A stretch of 64,000 nucleotides of DNA from Ornithodoros turicata (taxonomy: Eukaryota > Arthropoda > Arachnida > Ixodida > Argasidae), in contig NC_088206.1 in the NCBI RefSeq assembly GCF_037126465.1, positions 74,155,687 through 74,219,686 on the forward strand, in the 5' to 3' direction. Position 1 is the first letter of the stretch; each line of letters opens with the position of its first letter. Below, in pieces: positions 51,901 through 60,749 of this stretch. The position numbers and the translations under genes are program-made. The notes beneath the pieces were generated by a model, which saw only the letters and a list, made by a program, of their open reading frames with translations, made no database searches and had not been told where the DNA came from.

Positions 51901-54900
51901 ATGAGGCAATGCTATTCGTATTTCATACGCAATGATTTACATGTGAGAAAGGTGCAGCTCTCGACATTGAAATCACCTACGAGGACAGCCTGTTTGCGGA
52001 CGTAACTTGGAAATGGGGTTGTCTCCATTTGGAAGGACCTGAAAATTATAATTGATAAACACTGTACATTCGGATTTATGACACATTCAGCACAATAAAG
52101 GACACTTTGGAGGAAATTGCACCTCCTGATCATTCTACCCAGATTGATGAAAAAATAAATAAAAAATAAATAGATCGGAACCGCGAAAGCCGTTTACGTG
52201 CAGTGCAGTGCTTTATGCCGGTGTGAGTTGAGAAACGAAAAGGAATGACCACCGGACGGCGTTCGATTCAGCAAAGACATGATTATGAAACGACAGAAGA
52301 AATACATGAGTTGGAGGTTTGAGGTTTATTAAACATATACTAGAGAGTAACAAGAGTTATCCTGCTCACTTGTCTATAATTGCCAAACACTTTTCCTTGG
52401 CTTTAACCCGTGCTAATAAGAAGAACATTCTGTTCAGTTCAGTGGGGTTTTCATTGACGTAGCTTTGATTGTTCTGTCGCCTCGTGTTTTTTTCCTATTT
52501 TAAATGATCCCGAACGATGATCCTTCCCCGTTTACTGCCCAATGAATCTGCCGTTGGCTAACCTCGAGCTTGTCCGCTAAATCCCTCTCTATCCACAGCC
52601 AAGTTTGCCAACCCTGGGCTCTCAGTGAGATAGTTCTTACACAGTACCCTGGGAACATCCTGCAAAATCATGGACTTGATCTCCCGTTGGAAGGACTTTC
52701 CCGTAGTACGCAAACACTGCTCTTCAGGTAGCAGACAGGAAGCTCTTTCACAGCAAGTCACGATTATTCGAGATTGACTCTCTGGACAGCAAATGGAAAC
52801 AAATCCTGCTTCATTGCTGTGCATATCCTGTGGTACCTTGGCATCCCAGGGAAGGCTTTCATTGAAAGGAGTCGCCCAAAGAACTCACTTGTTCTGGTTG
52901 CCCTCCTAGATGATCATTCCTTCATGTGTGTCGTGACGCTGCTCACATGACCACAGCTCTGTTTCAATCGTCCTTTATCAAGATTTTTCTGATTTGTGTT
53001 TTTGGTTCATTTTCGTATTTCAAGATCAAGTCATAATTTGCTCACATCATGGTCACTCGGGATCTAACTTCCCTTCAACTTGCGGCTTTACAGTCAATAA
53101 ATCAGTACCGGAACTTCAAGTACCGAGTGCACATTTCCAGGTGATCTCAGTTGTCTCGCGACGTAAACACCCAATTATTATATACATTTCTAGGTACTTG
53201 TACTTTGCTTCAAGTACATTTCAAATTGTGTACCGTAATTAAAGTACTTTTCTCTAGCATGTTCCTGCCAAGTAAACTGGGAATTCTAGGTACCTGATTA
53301 TAGGAAGAAAAAAAAAAGAAAAAGGATAACGGAAACTTTCTGTGCTTCCAAGGCATTGTTCCCTCAATTGGCAGTTTCACACTGTGTGCCTGGCTTCCAG
53401 AAAAATGTTTTTTTTTTCATTTTTACGCTTTGTCTCGTTGACACGTAACATGAATTCAAGTAACAAAGCCACATGAATAAATCAAGTGTTGTCTCGATTT
53501 GAACAACCCGTCAGAACACGAAGTGGTTTCCGTCTGTTCTATTTGAAGCTTGCCTCACGCATATTTTCCCAGCACCAGATTATTATGCAGTGTGCTAAAA
53601 AATAAGTTGGTAAATAATAATACTTTGGACTAACGCGGCTGATAGCCTGCAAACGCAAATCTGTTTCCCTTTTTATTCGTGACAACCTAGCGAGGCTTCC
53701 ATTTATCAGAAACGTTCGCTAAAATTTTGCCAGAAAACCCACACGTAATTGTTGCTCTCTGACTTCCACCAAATCGCGAAGTAGAAATTTGCTCGATGAG
53801 TATTTCGAACAATTTTGCGTAGTACTTTATAGGTTACAAAAGTACATTCTCACTATGGTATTTTGTATGTACAAATGATACCGGGTACTTGGTACTTTAT
53901 TTTAAGTACAATTGTGATGTACTTTGTCCATCACTGTCAGTCATTAACTCAGACAGCATCTCAGATATCGCCATGACGAAAACCTCGAGACAAAGAGTCT
54001 GTTCTCTCTCTCTCTCTCTTTTTTGTAGTTTCGTGTACAAGACTTGTGTACGTGTTCGTCCCTGTTTTTCCCGGGGTTTTCATCATGGGCGTGTGCCATC
54101 AGCTGGCTTGTTTTTTTTAAATCTATTTTATCATTATGAGATATCTCGTGAAGTTTGGAGGTTCATTAATTTCTCTTGGTACTGGCACGGCAACACCACT
54201 TTTGGTGCCGTAACTAGCCTGCGTAACACCGGAACATTGTCCAAGGTGAAAGCGTGATTTCTGGGTCATTCCTCGCTTTTATTTATTTATTTCCATACCC
54301 TCAGGGCCATGAGGCATTGAAGAGAGAAGGGGCAGTACAACATTGGGAAGCAAAGAAAAAAAAAAGAAAAAAAAGGCAACTTAGAACAATCCACAGACTC
54401 TGTAGAGATGGTGACACATAAGATAGCACAAAAGGTTAGTCATCAAATAAACCAGAAAAGGTACCTTACCTTACTTACCCCACAATCCGCTCTTTGTGGT
54501 CATCTAAGCAGGGAAGGGTAACGGCAATGGTAACGGTATATTACCGAAATTGGAGATGGTAACGGAAACGGAAACGCATGCCACGATCCTCCATTACCGG
54601 AAACAGAAACGGAAACGAAAATATCGTCCGGTATTGAATTCGGGTAATGGATAGTCATGTTGTTTTTGTTTTGATGACTCCATTCCCTGTAAGGCTTTAA
54701 ATAGTACGAGAGAACATGGAAAAAAGCGCAATATTGGATCTCGAGGGTGCATACGTCCCAGTCCTCATAACTCCATGACATCAACACATGACTATACTCC
54801 ACCATAGCACGAGGATGACTGCCTACGATTTTTAGTTACTTATTTTGTACTTATTTCACCGTGGCCATCGCAGTATTATTTACTACTGAGAGCGTCCGCT

Positions 54901-57900
54901 TATGAATGCAACATTGAATGAAGGTTACGCCCATCTTGAGTTGCTGGATCCCGAGTGACTCAAGACATGTTCCTACATTTTTGGTATCTTACAAGATGTG
55001 CGCATCCCAATTACGTAAAATTACTTGTGTAGTGTGTACGCGTGACACCGAAGCAGCACTTGGGCAAAACAGGTTGCTGCAGATTGACTGTCCTCCAGCA
55101 GCTCTGTAACAGCCGTTTCATTACCGGAAACAGTAACGAAACCGTAACGGAAACGAAAATACGTCCGTTATTTTCCCCCTTCACATGAGTGCAGGAACGC
55201 TTTGTGCACGAATGTAAATGCTTTGTTGAATAGAAGGTCCTAATTAAGTACAGTCACGCATTCTGGGTGGAAATGCAGGAAAGCTTCTATTCCCTGCTCG
55301 AAATGAGTCGGACATCCGACTTGCGCGACATCATGCGGCAGAATTGTTATTTTTTGTTCTCCAAAATGAAAAAGTTCCCGAAGAGACACTACGAGTGCTC
55401 TGAACAGCCTCTCACGCCAAGGCTTCTTCAACTGCTACCAAGACATCGCGGGAATGTTCAGTTCTAAGGGCCTTCATGTTGAGGGTGAAGGTGATACACT
55501 GCCTAATTGTATGTTTCTCGAATCAATGTGAAAACCATTCTTGACTTGGTATGAAATGTGTTGAGCACATTGTCAAGACCAAACAACCATTCTTATCCAT
55601 GTACAACACCGTGGCGGATCATTTCTATGACTTGGCCTCGTTTTCAGTGAGCTTAGGGGTGTTGAGAGTTCGTGTTCAGTGGACTGTGAGATGAACAATA
55701 ATGTCCCAGTTAATATCCCAGGAGTTACAACTTCGCAGCCGATGGTTTTCAAACTTCAGCCAACAATGCTAGTCTGTGCCTGTCCACTGGAGTTCGGGGT
55801 GGAGTCGATTGGATGCGGAAACTGGCATTCCGATACAGAAGGATCAAGGAGATCTATAATCAGTACAGAAATAACGTCGGAGGTAAAGCTTTTTGTGGAA
55901 AAAACGCTGTAATTGACTCGTTTCATCCATGCAGGACTCCTGGGACCAAAACGGGATCAGTGGATTCAGCTACGGCAGGAGATCGAGAACCACACAGATA
56001 GCTGGCTTACGATTGCATCCAAGTGTCTTTCCATAATACATTCCAGGTCTCAAAAGAATGTCAACACTATTTGAAGCTGACTTTCTTTTCTGTCCGTAGG
56101 TCCAATTGCGCTAATGTACTGGTTACAACTACTCAGCTTGTGCCAGCGTTGGCCAAGGTTCTTCTCTATGGGTTGGGTGAGGTGTTCCCGGTAGACTGTG
56201 TCTACAGCGCCACCAAGTTGGGGAAGGAGTCCTGCTTCGAGCGTATTGTGGCCCGTTTCGGCAAGAAGTGCACCTACGTCGTCGTAGGAGACGGCAAAGA
56301 CGAAGAAACTGCTGCTAAGCAGGTATTGCTACGTTGATTCCCGTTATAGCTGCATTTATGGGAAGACTCCCACTGATATGAAGACGCTTATAGTCCCCAT
56401 TCCATTGCATACTGAAATAATGAACTGCAGCGCAAAAACGCGGACAGGTGGGCTAAAGATAATAATCGACAGACACAACTGCATAGTTCCGCTGCTATAG
56501 TTTCTGGCAGATTGTAAGAGCGATCCTCCGGCTGCACCCGTCGTTCAACTCGGATCGCGTCCCGCCGATTGACATTAACAGTCGAGAATGATGTTACCTT
56601 AAACGGACAGTGGCTTCCAGAAATGTGCATGTTAAGTACCACATTGTCCATTTGGCCAGTTTTCTCTCTCGTGAAGTGAGGGTGTCCTCACCCTCACCTC
56701 ACGGACGTTGAGGTAAGAAGGAAAAAGATTGAGGTGAGGAAAATTTGCAGAAAGGAGGACCCAAGTCAGGAGCAACCTTTTGTGGCAAATATCGATACGC
56801 CTATAAGGTAATGAAAAATATTAACTTTTTAACTGATACGAATCAGATCAAGCCACAATGCTTATAGGACAAGGAGAAATATTTCTGCTTATCTAAAGCA
56901 AGCTCTCCCGAACAGTATTTCCGCGAGCGAGCTTCGTTATTTTTGTTGACTAAGATATTTGTAACGTACACTCTTAAAATGATTCTTTTTGTGGCACTTA
57001 TGCGGCGACTTTGTTATGAAATCGACACAAGTGATATTCTATGCAATGGTTGTGCTTTTACTACCCCGTGTACTGATAGATAAGACAAGCGTTCCCTCGC
57101 AAAAACAACCAAAATGATGGAAGCCAGGAAGAACATTGAGGTGAGGAAATGTGAAAAACCTCTGCTGGCAAAAAGTGAGACCTGTCAAGAGCCACCTCTG
57201 GTTTTCATAGAGGGAATCTGATCTTGCAGTGTATTTCATCAAATTACACAATACGACAGTAATTCGTGTGGGATTTTCTGTATCATCGTCAGTAATGAGC
57301 GAGACATAAAATACTGCAATAATGTGGGAGGCGATGGTCCCTTTAACAGTGCAGTTACGATTTTGTAAAATATGAGACCACTTTTGTGTGCCTAGACTGA
57401 TTTTCCAACATGACGTCATCATTTAATTATCAGGGACACCTAAAAGTATGTAAACTAGTTCGATAGCATTATTGTACGAAACATGTATGTAACTCAATGG
57501 TAGATGTGCAAGGGTGCAGTCGAGCTGGTACATTGTAAAACGACGATAAAACCAGAGACACGGAACAGAAAAAAGACAATGTATGTAACTGTCGGCGAGT
57601 TGTCTGGGATGCGATCATTGCTGTGTATTCTGGCTGGAAACTTGGAACCATCCTTCGGGAAATTCACTTGGGACGTGAATCACCCAATAGGGTTCCCAGA
57701 TTTGGCTATTTTTCACTACCCCTGCAGGTCCTCCTCACAATTACCGTGCAACGCAAAGAGATGCCTCCAGCTATGTCGAAGCGGTTTTGAAGGCCAAGAT
57801 ATAAAGACCCACGAATCGATCTATGTTTCTTGTTTCATCCAATAACTTTACTTCCATACACACTGTTCTATATCAACTTGATTTTGCTGAGAATAATTGG

Positions 57901-58220
57901 CCCCTTCAGGAGCGTTAGGTAAATAATTGCATAAAACGACAGCTGACACGGACGCTTCATCAGTATTTCATCTCTTTACCTCGCGTATCATTCGGGAAAT
58001 ATTCTTTTTCTTTTAGGTTATTAGGTAAACTTACTAGGAGGTGAGAAATGTTAAAAGATTACAATAAATTAGAGATAAGAAAGATCTTTTTGAGTTTGAC
58101 AGGAAGGAGGAAGAAATGATGAGTACTGGGCATTTTCAGATGAACTTCCCCTTCTGGAGGGTAAGCAGCCACTCCGATTTGGCAGCGTTGCATCATGCTC
58201 TCGACTTGGGACACTTGTAA
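33938..58220 (+). CDS. eya: Eyes absent (EYA) transcription co-factor and tyrosine phosphatase, 15 exons
   Basis: Exons: 33938-33973, 36258-36322, 38230-38423, 38482-38527, 38586-38680, 39070-39153, 39209-39388, 39441-39500, 39560-39711, 41529-41618, 41675-41733, 55722-55882, 55935-56046, 56100-56322, 58140-58220. They join in one frame to 545 codons and a TAA. The N-terminus [12 protein letters not shown] resembles other EYA starts and is followed by a basic VKRSRR segment. Residues about 100-253 are Tyr/Ser/Gly/Pro-rich, the transactivation region. The EYA domain (about 275-545) has HAD motif [10 protein letters not shown] (nucleophile D282, acid D284), the [12 protein letters not shown] block (484-494), VVGDGKDEE (507-514) and the family C-terminus [21 protein letters not shown]. 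Known family role: binds SIX/Sine oculis in the nucleus and has Tyr-phosphatase activity. A possible AATAAA lies at 58400. Confidence 0.95.
34641..34882. mobile_element. Short TIR element (MITE) in Eya intron 1
   Basis: An inverted repeat of about 70 bp per arm: CACTCTTAAAAATGAAC and GCATAGCACGCTCC and GCCAACCAT on the left (34641-34710) recur as reverse complement at about 34815-34882. The element is about 242 bp and is flanked by TA on both sides, as for Tc1/mariner-type MITEs. A related terminus (ACACTCTTAAAATGA) occurs near 56970. The same ends seem familiar to me from tick sequences, which is a recollection, not a search. Confidence 0.7.
36926..37030. repeat. Dispersed C-rich repeat, copy 1
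   Basis: The block CCCCTAGACCACCCCCAAC..TGCACCCCCTTGCTATTTCAGCTG has a related copy at about 50265-50350 in intron 11 (CACCCCCTAAC..TGCACCCTTGCTATATTAGCTG). Two diverged copies in one gene suggest an old interspersed repeat of unknown class. Confidence 0.45.
38230..39500 (+). CDS. eya: Eya exons 3-8, N-terminal Tyr/Ser/Gly-rich transactivation region
   Basis: Six exons separated by introns of 58, 58, 389, 55 and 52 bp encode a low-complexity region. It has a Ser/Gly/Pro segment ([17 protein letters not shown]), Tyr-rich runs ([35 protein letters not shown]) and an acidic/Ser end before the phosphatase domain. In EYA proteins this part drives transcription and is poorly conserved, so its recognition rests on composition, position and perfect phase continuity. 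The acceptor at 39070 is chosen at TCTAG|GC because the nearby CAG four bases downstream would put a stop in frame. The donor GTTAGT at 39389 and donor GTATTT at 38681 are non-consensus but needed for phase. Confidence 0.85.
39560..41733 (+). CDS. eya: Eya exons 9-11, first part of the EYA domain with HAD motif I
   Basis: Exon 9 (39560-39711) begins with the Arg/Gly-rich linker [14 protein letters not shown] found at this place in EYA proteins. It continues into [20 protein letters not shown], which carries the DxDxT-type phosphatase signature. Exon 10 (41529-41618) gives [20 protein letters not shown]. Exon 11 (41675-41733) gives [19 protein letters not shown]. All are strongly conserved with vertebrate and insect EYA. 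No catalytic residue is missing. Intron 9 is 1.8 kb, intron 10 is 56 bp, and exon 11 leads into the 14-kb intron. Confidence 0.95.
40143..40231. repeat. Hairpin-forming inverted repeat in Eya intron 9
   Basis: ATCCATACTGAAGA near 40145 is repeated as reverse complement TCTTCAGTATGGAT near 40217. Between them lie a poly-A run and a nested small palindrome (CAGAC..GTCTG). It may be a foldback remnant or a structured intronic RNA. Confidence 0.5.
41734..44344. other. Eya intron 11, first part: nothing assigned
   Basis: This is AT-rich intron sequence. Short frames on both strands show no recognisable product, and I see no repeat pair or RNA gene. A tRNA B-box-like GGTTCAAATCC occurs on the minus strand near 44222-44232 without a matching A box. 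Confidence 0.5.
44345..46125. mobile_element. Non-autonomous hAT-type element with perfect 8-bp target duplication
   Basis: The left end CAGAGGTGGGCC and the right end GCCCACCTCTG form inverted terminal repeats with the CAGRGGTGGGC pattern of hAT transposons. The 8 bases CTCATAAT occur immediately outside both ends (44337-44344 and 46126-46133), the size expected for hAT. Both subterminal zones (about 44380-44690 and 45855-46095) are packed with CCTCACCTCA motifs, and both clusters run in the same direction. No transposase frame is visible in the 1,781 bp. The clean target duplication points to a fairly recent insertion into the Eya intron. Confidence 0.9.
46185..46440. repeat. Diverged tandem repeat, about 3 units of 105-112 bp
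   Basis: The phrase AGTAGAAAGGTATAGCATAA (46190) recurs as AGTAGAAGGGCATAGCATAA (46294) and as a weaker TACAAGGGCCTAGTATAAG (46406). Each is followed by CCGTTTTAAAG and a TTCCAAATT block. It begins 60 bp past the hAT element and its target duplication. Confidence 0.6.
47030..47147 (+). pseudogene. Possible 3' tail of a LINE ORF2
   Basis: In one plus frame the translation [20 protein letters not shown] contains the W-N-x-L-P motif found near the C-terminus of many LINE ORF2 proteins (Jockey and CR1 groups among them). Only this short tail is legible; no reverse transcriptase core is visible upstream. Confidence 0.4.
47820..47892. repeat. Hairpin with 23-bp arms
   Basis: The left arm 47820-47842 and right arm 47870-47892 are complementary with one mismatch (the GTGACC in the left arm faces GGTCGC). 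The loop is 27 bases. In an intronic transcript this would give a stable stem; it could also be a tiny foldback element. Confidence 0.75.
48283..49577 (+). mobile_element. mariner element, 1,295 bp, perfect 30-bp TIRs
   Basis: The first and last 30 bases are exact reverse complements (they start CGAGGGTGGTTCCATAAG). TA dinucleotides flank the element at 48281-48282 and 49578-49579, the standard Tc1/mariner target duplication. Size and a single transposase frame match mariner. It is inserted in Eya intron 11 in the same direction as Eya. Perfect TIRs and an unbroken frame suggest a young insertion. Confidence 0.97.
48459..49511 (+). CDS. mariner transposase, third catalytic residue lost
   Basis: I start at the ATG at 48459 ([13 protein letters not shown]); the frame is open a further 42 codons upstream, but homology begins here. 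The protein has 350 residues, normal for mariner. The N-terminal part has the paired helix-turn-helix DNA-binding domains ([20 protein letters not shown] and [15 protein letters not shown]). The catalytic DD34D triad is seen as VTGDE (D158), LLQDNAP (D253) and, 35 residues on, DLAPSG. The position that should be the third Asp is G288 (codon GGC at 49320-49322). WVPRLL takes the place of the usual WVPHEL. The product may still bind TIRs, but cleavage should be impaired. No frameshift or stop is present. Confidence 0.93.
   Translation: MEKIEYRAVIKFLTKEELSPREIKARLDNVYREASPSYTTVKDWAKQFRLGRESIEDDPRDGRPVEVVTQENLSLVEEEVLSDRRLKVKEISERLGLSKTTVFCIIGEGLHTKKVSARWVPRLLSSVQKQQRVVCAKEFLELGQENEEEILKSIVTGDETMVLYYDHLSKKESMEWRKPGEAPPRKAKVTQSTKKIMVTIFWDCHEILLIDFKEMNATVNATYYATSLLHQLRDAIKENRRGRLSRGVLLLQDNAPVHTASVAKAALKECGFEEIHHPPYSSDLAPSGYFLFSNLKRDLRGRRFQNDSEVQEAVFQHFADKTWDYFFKGIRMLVERCQKCIEVKGDYVEK
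50000..52990. other. Eya intron 11 stretch with no assigned element
   Basis: Scattered frames (for example minus 50823-51263 and minus 52558-52824) give no recognisable product. The C-rich dispersed repeat copy 2 lies at about 50265-50350. There are A/T-rich simple runs near 52150-52175. Confidence 0.4.
53085..53931. repeat. hAT-like remnant with GTACTT/AAGTAC motifs
   Basis: The right end, read inward, is CAGTGATGGACAAAGTAC, the form of many hAT-type ends. GTACTT and AAGTAC motifs are frequent at both margins (about 53100-53260 and 53820-53931), as expected of subterminal binding sites. No matching left terminus or target duplication was found, so the left boundary is approximate. No transposase is encoded. 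Confidence 0.45.
54003..54020. repeat. (TC)n microsatellite
   Basis: A short CT run, about nine dinucleotides. Confidence 0.8.
54268..54385 (-). repeat. Possible LINE 3' tail (minus orientation)
   Basis: A (TTTA)n run is followed by CCCTCAGGGCCATGAGGC and a purine-rich stretch. This arrangement of short tail repeats next to a conserved 3' UTR fits a truncated LINE read on the minus strand. The assignment is from pattern only. Confidence 0.35.
54512..55184. repeat. Element or repeat pair with GGTAACGG / AAACGGAAACG motifs
   Basis: ATTACCGGAAACAG followed by AACGGAAACGAAAATA occurs near 54593 and again near 55121 in the same direction. The left margin starts CAGGGAAGGGTAACGG and the right margin ends CCGTTATTTTCCCCCTT, an imperfect inverted pair. 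This fits a degenerate hAT-like MITE, but there is no target duplication. Confidence 0.4.
55722..58220 (+). CDS. eya: Eya exons 12-15, C-terminal part of the EYA domain
   Basis: Exon 12 (55722-55882) encodes SYNFAADGF and [20 protein letters not shown]. Exon 13 (55935-56046) encodes [20 protein letters not shown]. Exon 14 (56100-56322) encodes [20 protein letters not shown], the motif-II/III-like [12 protein letters not shown] and the motif [12 protein letters not shown]. Exon 15 (58140-58220) gives the last 26 residues and the stop. Exon 15 starts with an in-frame ATG directly after CAG, as in other EYA genes. The small introns are 52 and 53 bp. Confidence 0.95.
56655..57170. repeat. Fragment related to the hAT element at 44345-46125
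   Basis: In Eya intron 14, GAGGTGAGG motifs (the reverse complement of CCTCACCTC) occur near 56675-56745 and 57135-57150. A terminus-like ACCTCTG lies near 57160. It appears to be an inverted, truncated relative of the intron 11 element. Confidence 0.4.
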
Positions 58221-58399
58221 GAATGATGTCTACATTCCCTTGGTGTGTGTGTGTGATCACATCGAAAATTGACGAACGTTTTTGTGACGACGCATTGAGG
58301 GCCACATCATAGAGACGGCCATCTAGTCGACAATATGTGCAAGCGATGAAATTGCCCTGCAATGCATGGATGTTCAATTATGTGTATTCATAGATATAG

Positions 58400-58405
58400 A
58401 ATAAA
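58400..58405 (+). terminator. eya: Candidate Eya poly(A) signal
   Basis: AATAAA lies 180 bases after the Eya stop codon and is the first such hexamer seen there. Confidence 0.5.
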
Positions 58406-58455
58406 CTCTTCTCTTTTTGGTAAAAACTTTGGTTGCTCATCCTAGAAAAGCCGAC

Positions 58456-58461
58456 TTTATT
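58456..58461 (-). terminator. Candidate metalloprotease poly(A) signal
   Basis: AATAAA on the minus strand lies about 210 bases after the metalloprotease stop. It is about 50 bp from the Eya signal on the other strand, so the 3' UTRs of the two convergent genes may touch or overlap. Confidence 0.45.
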
Positions 58462-58672
58462 GTCTGGCCAAATATAAATACTACGTACATGAATTTCTCG
58501 TTAAAAGCGGCATTTTGTGCGTCCATGCTACAGAGACTCTGTATGACTAACATCGGGTCTTCCTTCATTCGAATAAATAGTCACTCCTGAAACAACTTTA
58601 ACAAAAACAACAACAACAAAAAGCAGCACACTCTGTGGATCACAGTTTTGCTTTGCTAGAGGTGTCCCATTC

Positions 58673-60698
58673 TCAAGCACAGTAGACGCTCTGGGAGTAG
58701 CAACAGTTACGTTGAATGTACTCGTGACTGCAGTACCGGTTGCCAAACTGTCGTAAGAAGTCGGAGCACGACATTCGGCCAGCAATGAGATCCGTGCTGT
58801 CTGTACATTCTGTGGGAATCATTTTCTCATTAAGCAACAAGGGCAGATGAATTGTTCTCACCTTTGCTTGATGGCCTTGACGTTGTAGCCATAGGGCTGA
58901 AGGTGACCTCCTTGACGGTATCTGAACGACGCCTGGTTTCCGTTGCAAAAGATGCTGTCACATGTGTATAGTCTGGGATGATGTTTTCAATCTCGGCGAT
59001 GCATCGGCCGTTCTTGCAGGTCTAAAGCGACAGAAATTGTCATTTCTTAGACTTCCCTAAATGAGTTTCTTTCAAGACTTGACTGATTGTGCGAGAGAGG
59101 ATTCTAAGACTTGGAGATCTGGTCGCTACAATGGTGTCACTGCTCATGGCGTAAAATTCAACTCCACTTTGGGAGATTTCAGTTGGTCTGATTACCTGTC
59201 CATCACCGCATGGCGATCCCTCAGCTGCAGGTCGGTAGGAGACGCAGTAACCTGAAGAGCTGTCATAGCAGAACAACTGGGCACAAACACGAGAGTCTTT
59301 CTGCGTGAACATCATGAGAAGCATTAGACGGCGTCGCTGGTTTCCGAGAAGAGATACTTACGAAGCATGAGGTTGTTCCACGATCCCGTCGGCACTGTTC
59401 ATCCAGAGACATCATGGTTCCTGGTAGCACACGGGCTAATAGCTGGTTTTCATGCGGGTAGTTGTAGAGACAAGTAGCTGTTTCGCCCAATAGGAAATGC
59501 CTGAATTGCCGAACGCTGCAGGAGGACCACCGAAAACCTCTCTCGGTGTGCCTCAAGTCACTCATGATGAAACCATCTTCCCAGGGACAATTGGTGGCCC
59601 CTGGTCCACCCAAATAGCTTGGAGGTGGAGAGCCGTCATGGACACAGCCTAGCCTAGAGTTTAAAAGTTTCTTTGTAGATTGTTCTTTATTCTGGACGAT
59701 TGGCTTAACATTGTACTTACTCGTACTACGAGAAACGACCAGCAGTCAGGTGGGGTATACTTACAAATGGCCAACTTCGTGTGCAGCCACGATAATTCCA
59801 GAAAAGCCGCCGCTATCCTCAATGATGGCTACACTGTTGACTTTCTCCAACCTCTTGTTGACCACACAAGCACCTCCTACGTATGCAAACCCTGCCGTTC
59901 CTCGGTTACATCGTCCGCCCGATGTGTGTCTTCTACACATGTCCAGCTTCGTTATAACCACAGCTAGGTCGTATGTCGGCAACCTATCTTCCCTGAACAA
60001 ATACTTTCCCATGTCCGTCAACGCGCCCGCCACATCGACGGCGTCCTCGTTCGGAGACCGTAGCCTATTGCGTTCAAGATAAGGCGTAGCGTCTCTGTCT
60101 TTCGCTACAATCATTCCCGCTAAACTTATCTTAACTTTTGGCGGCCCAGATAAAAGTCTATATCGCAGGTCAACGCCGTTCCAGAAGCTGACGAAGTAGC
60201 GCTTGATGTCCGAGTGGCTTCGACCATGCAATAGATACGTGTCGTAGTCTACTATGAGAAGCACTTCAGGCCAAACGGTGTCTGGTGCTGCACGCTTGTG
60301 TATACGATGTGTTTTGTTGCCGCTCCTTTCAAGGACGTCGTAATCTGTGGTCTCAGTAGCCAGGCTCTGTGGACGTTTGTATACGATGTGGGAAAGTGTC
60401 GAATTGTATTCTTCGTCGAGGAACATCTCGTCGTCGTTGGCGTCGGCGTCATAGTAAGTCTCTTGACGAAGATTTTTGGGAATGGGGGTGATGGCTAGGT
60501 CGTGGCCAAGGGTTCCTTCCTGCGAATATCATAACCCTTTTGCAATGCCTTCTCCGACATGTTTATAGGTTTAACCCCGCTATACCGAATAATGAAAATA
60601 CTAACCACTTGGAGTGATCCTCGTTTGTCTTCTCGTATCACAAGTGCAGCCATATTGCTGTGGTCGTGATACGGCTTTCCGATATCTTCGCCTTCGTC
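58673..60698 (-). CDS. M12B (reprolysin/ADAM-like) secreted metalloprotease, 5' exons not found
   Basis: Minus exons: 60698-60606, 60519-59765, 59653-59362, 59300-59196, 59021-58862, 58800-58673. They join in frame to 510 codons and a TGA. Exons 1-2 of the model encode the propeptide, ending at a furin-type site RIHKR (about residues 103-107). The catalytic domain starts WPEVLLIVDYDTYLLHG. The zinc site HEVGHLLGCVHD is split by an intron after HEVGH; ligands are H278, H282, H288 with E279 as base. FIMSDL downstream supplies the Met-turn. The C-terminus is Cys-rich (CAQLFCYDSSSGYC; CNG-like TCKNGRC; final CCYSQSVYC). This arrangement matches tick salivary/gut metalloproteases. The signal peptide and first propeptide residues are missing from the model and probably lie upstream of 60700. 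Splice phases all agree. Confidence 0.88.
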
Positions 60699-60749
60699 CT
60701 GAAACAAAATGGATGCTTCTGAGAGACCTTCTGAACGAGGTAACGGAAC

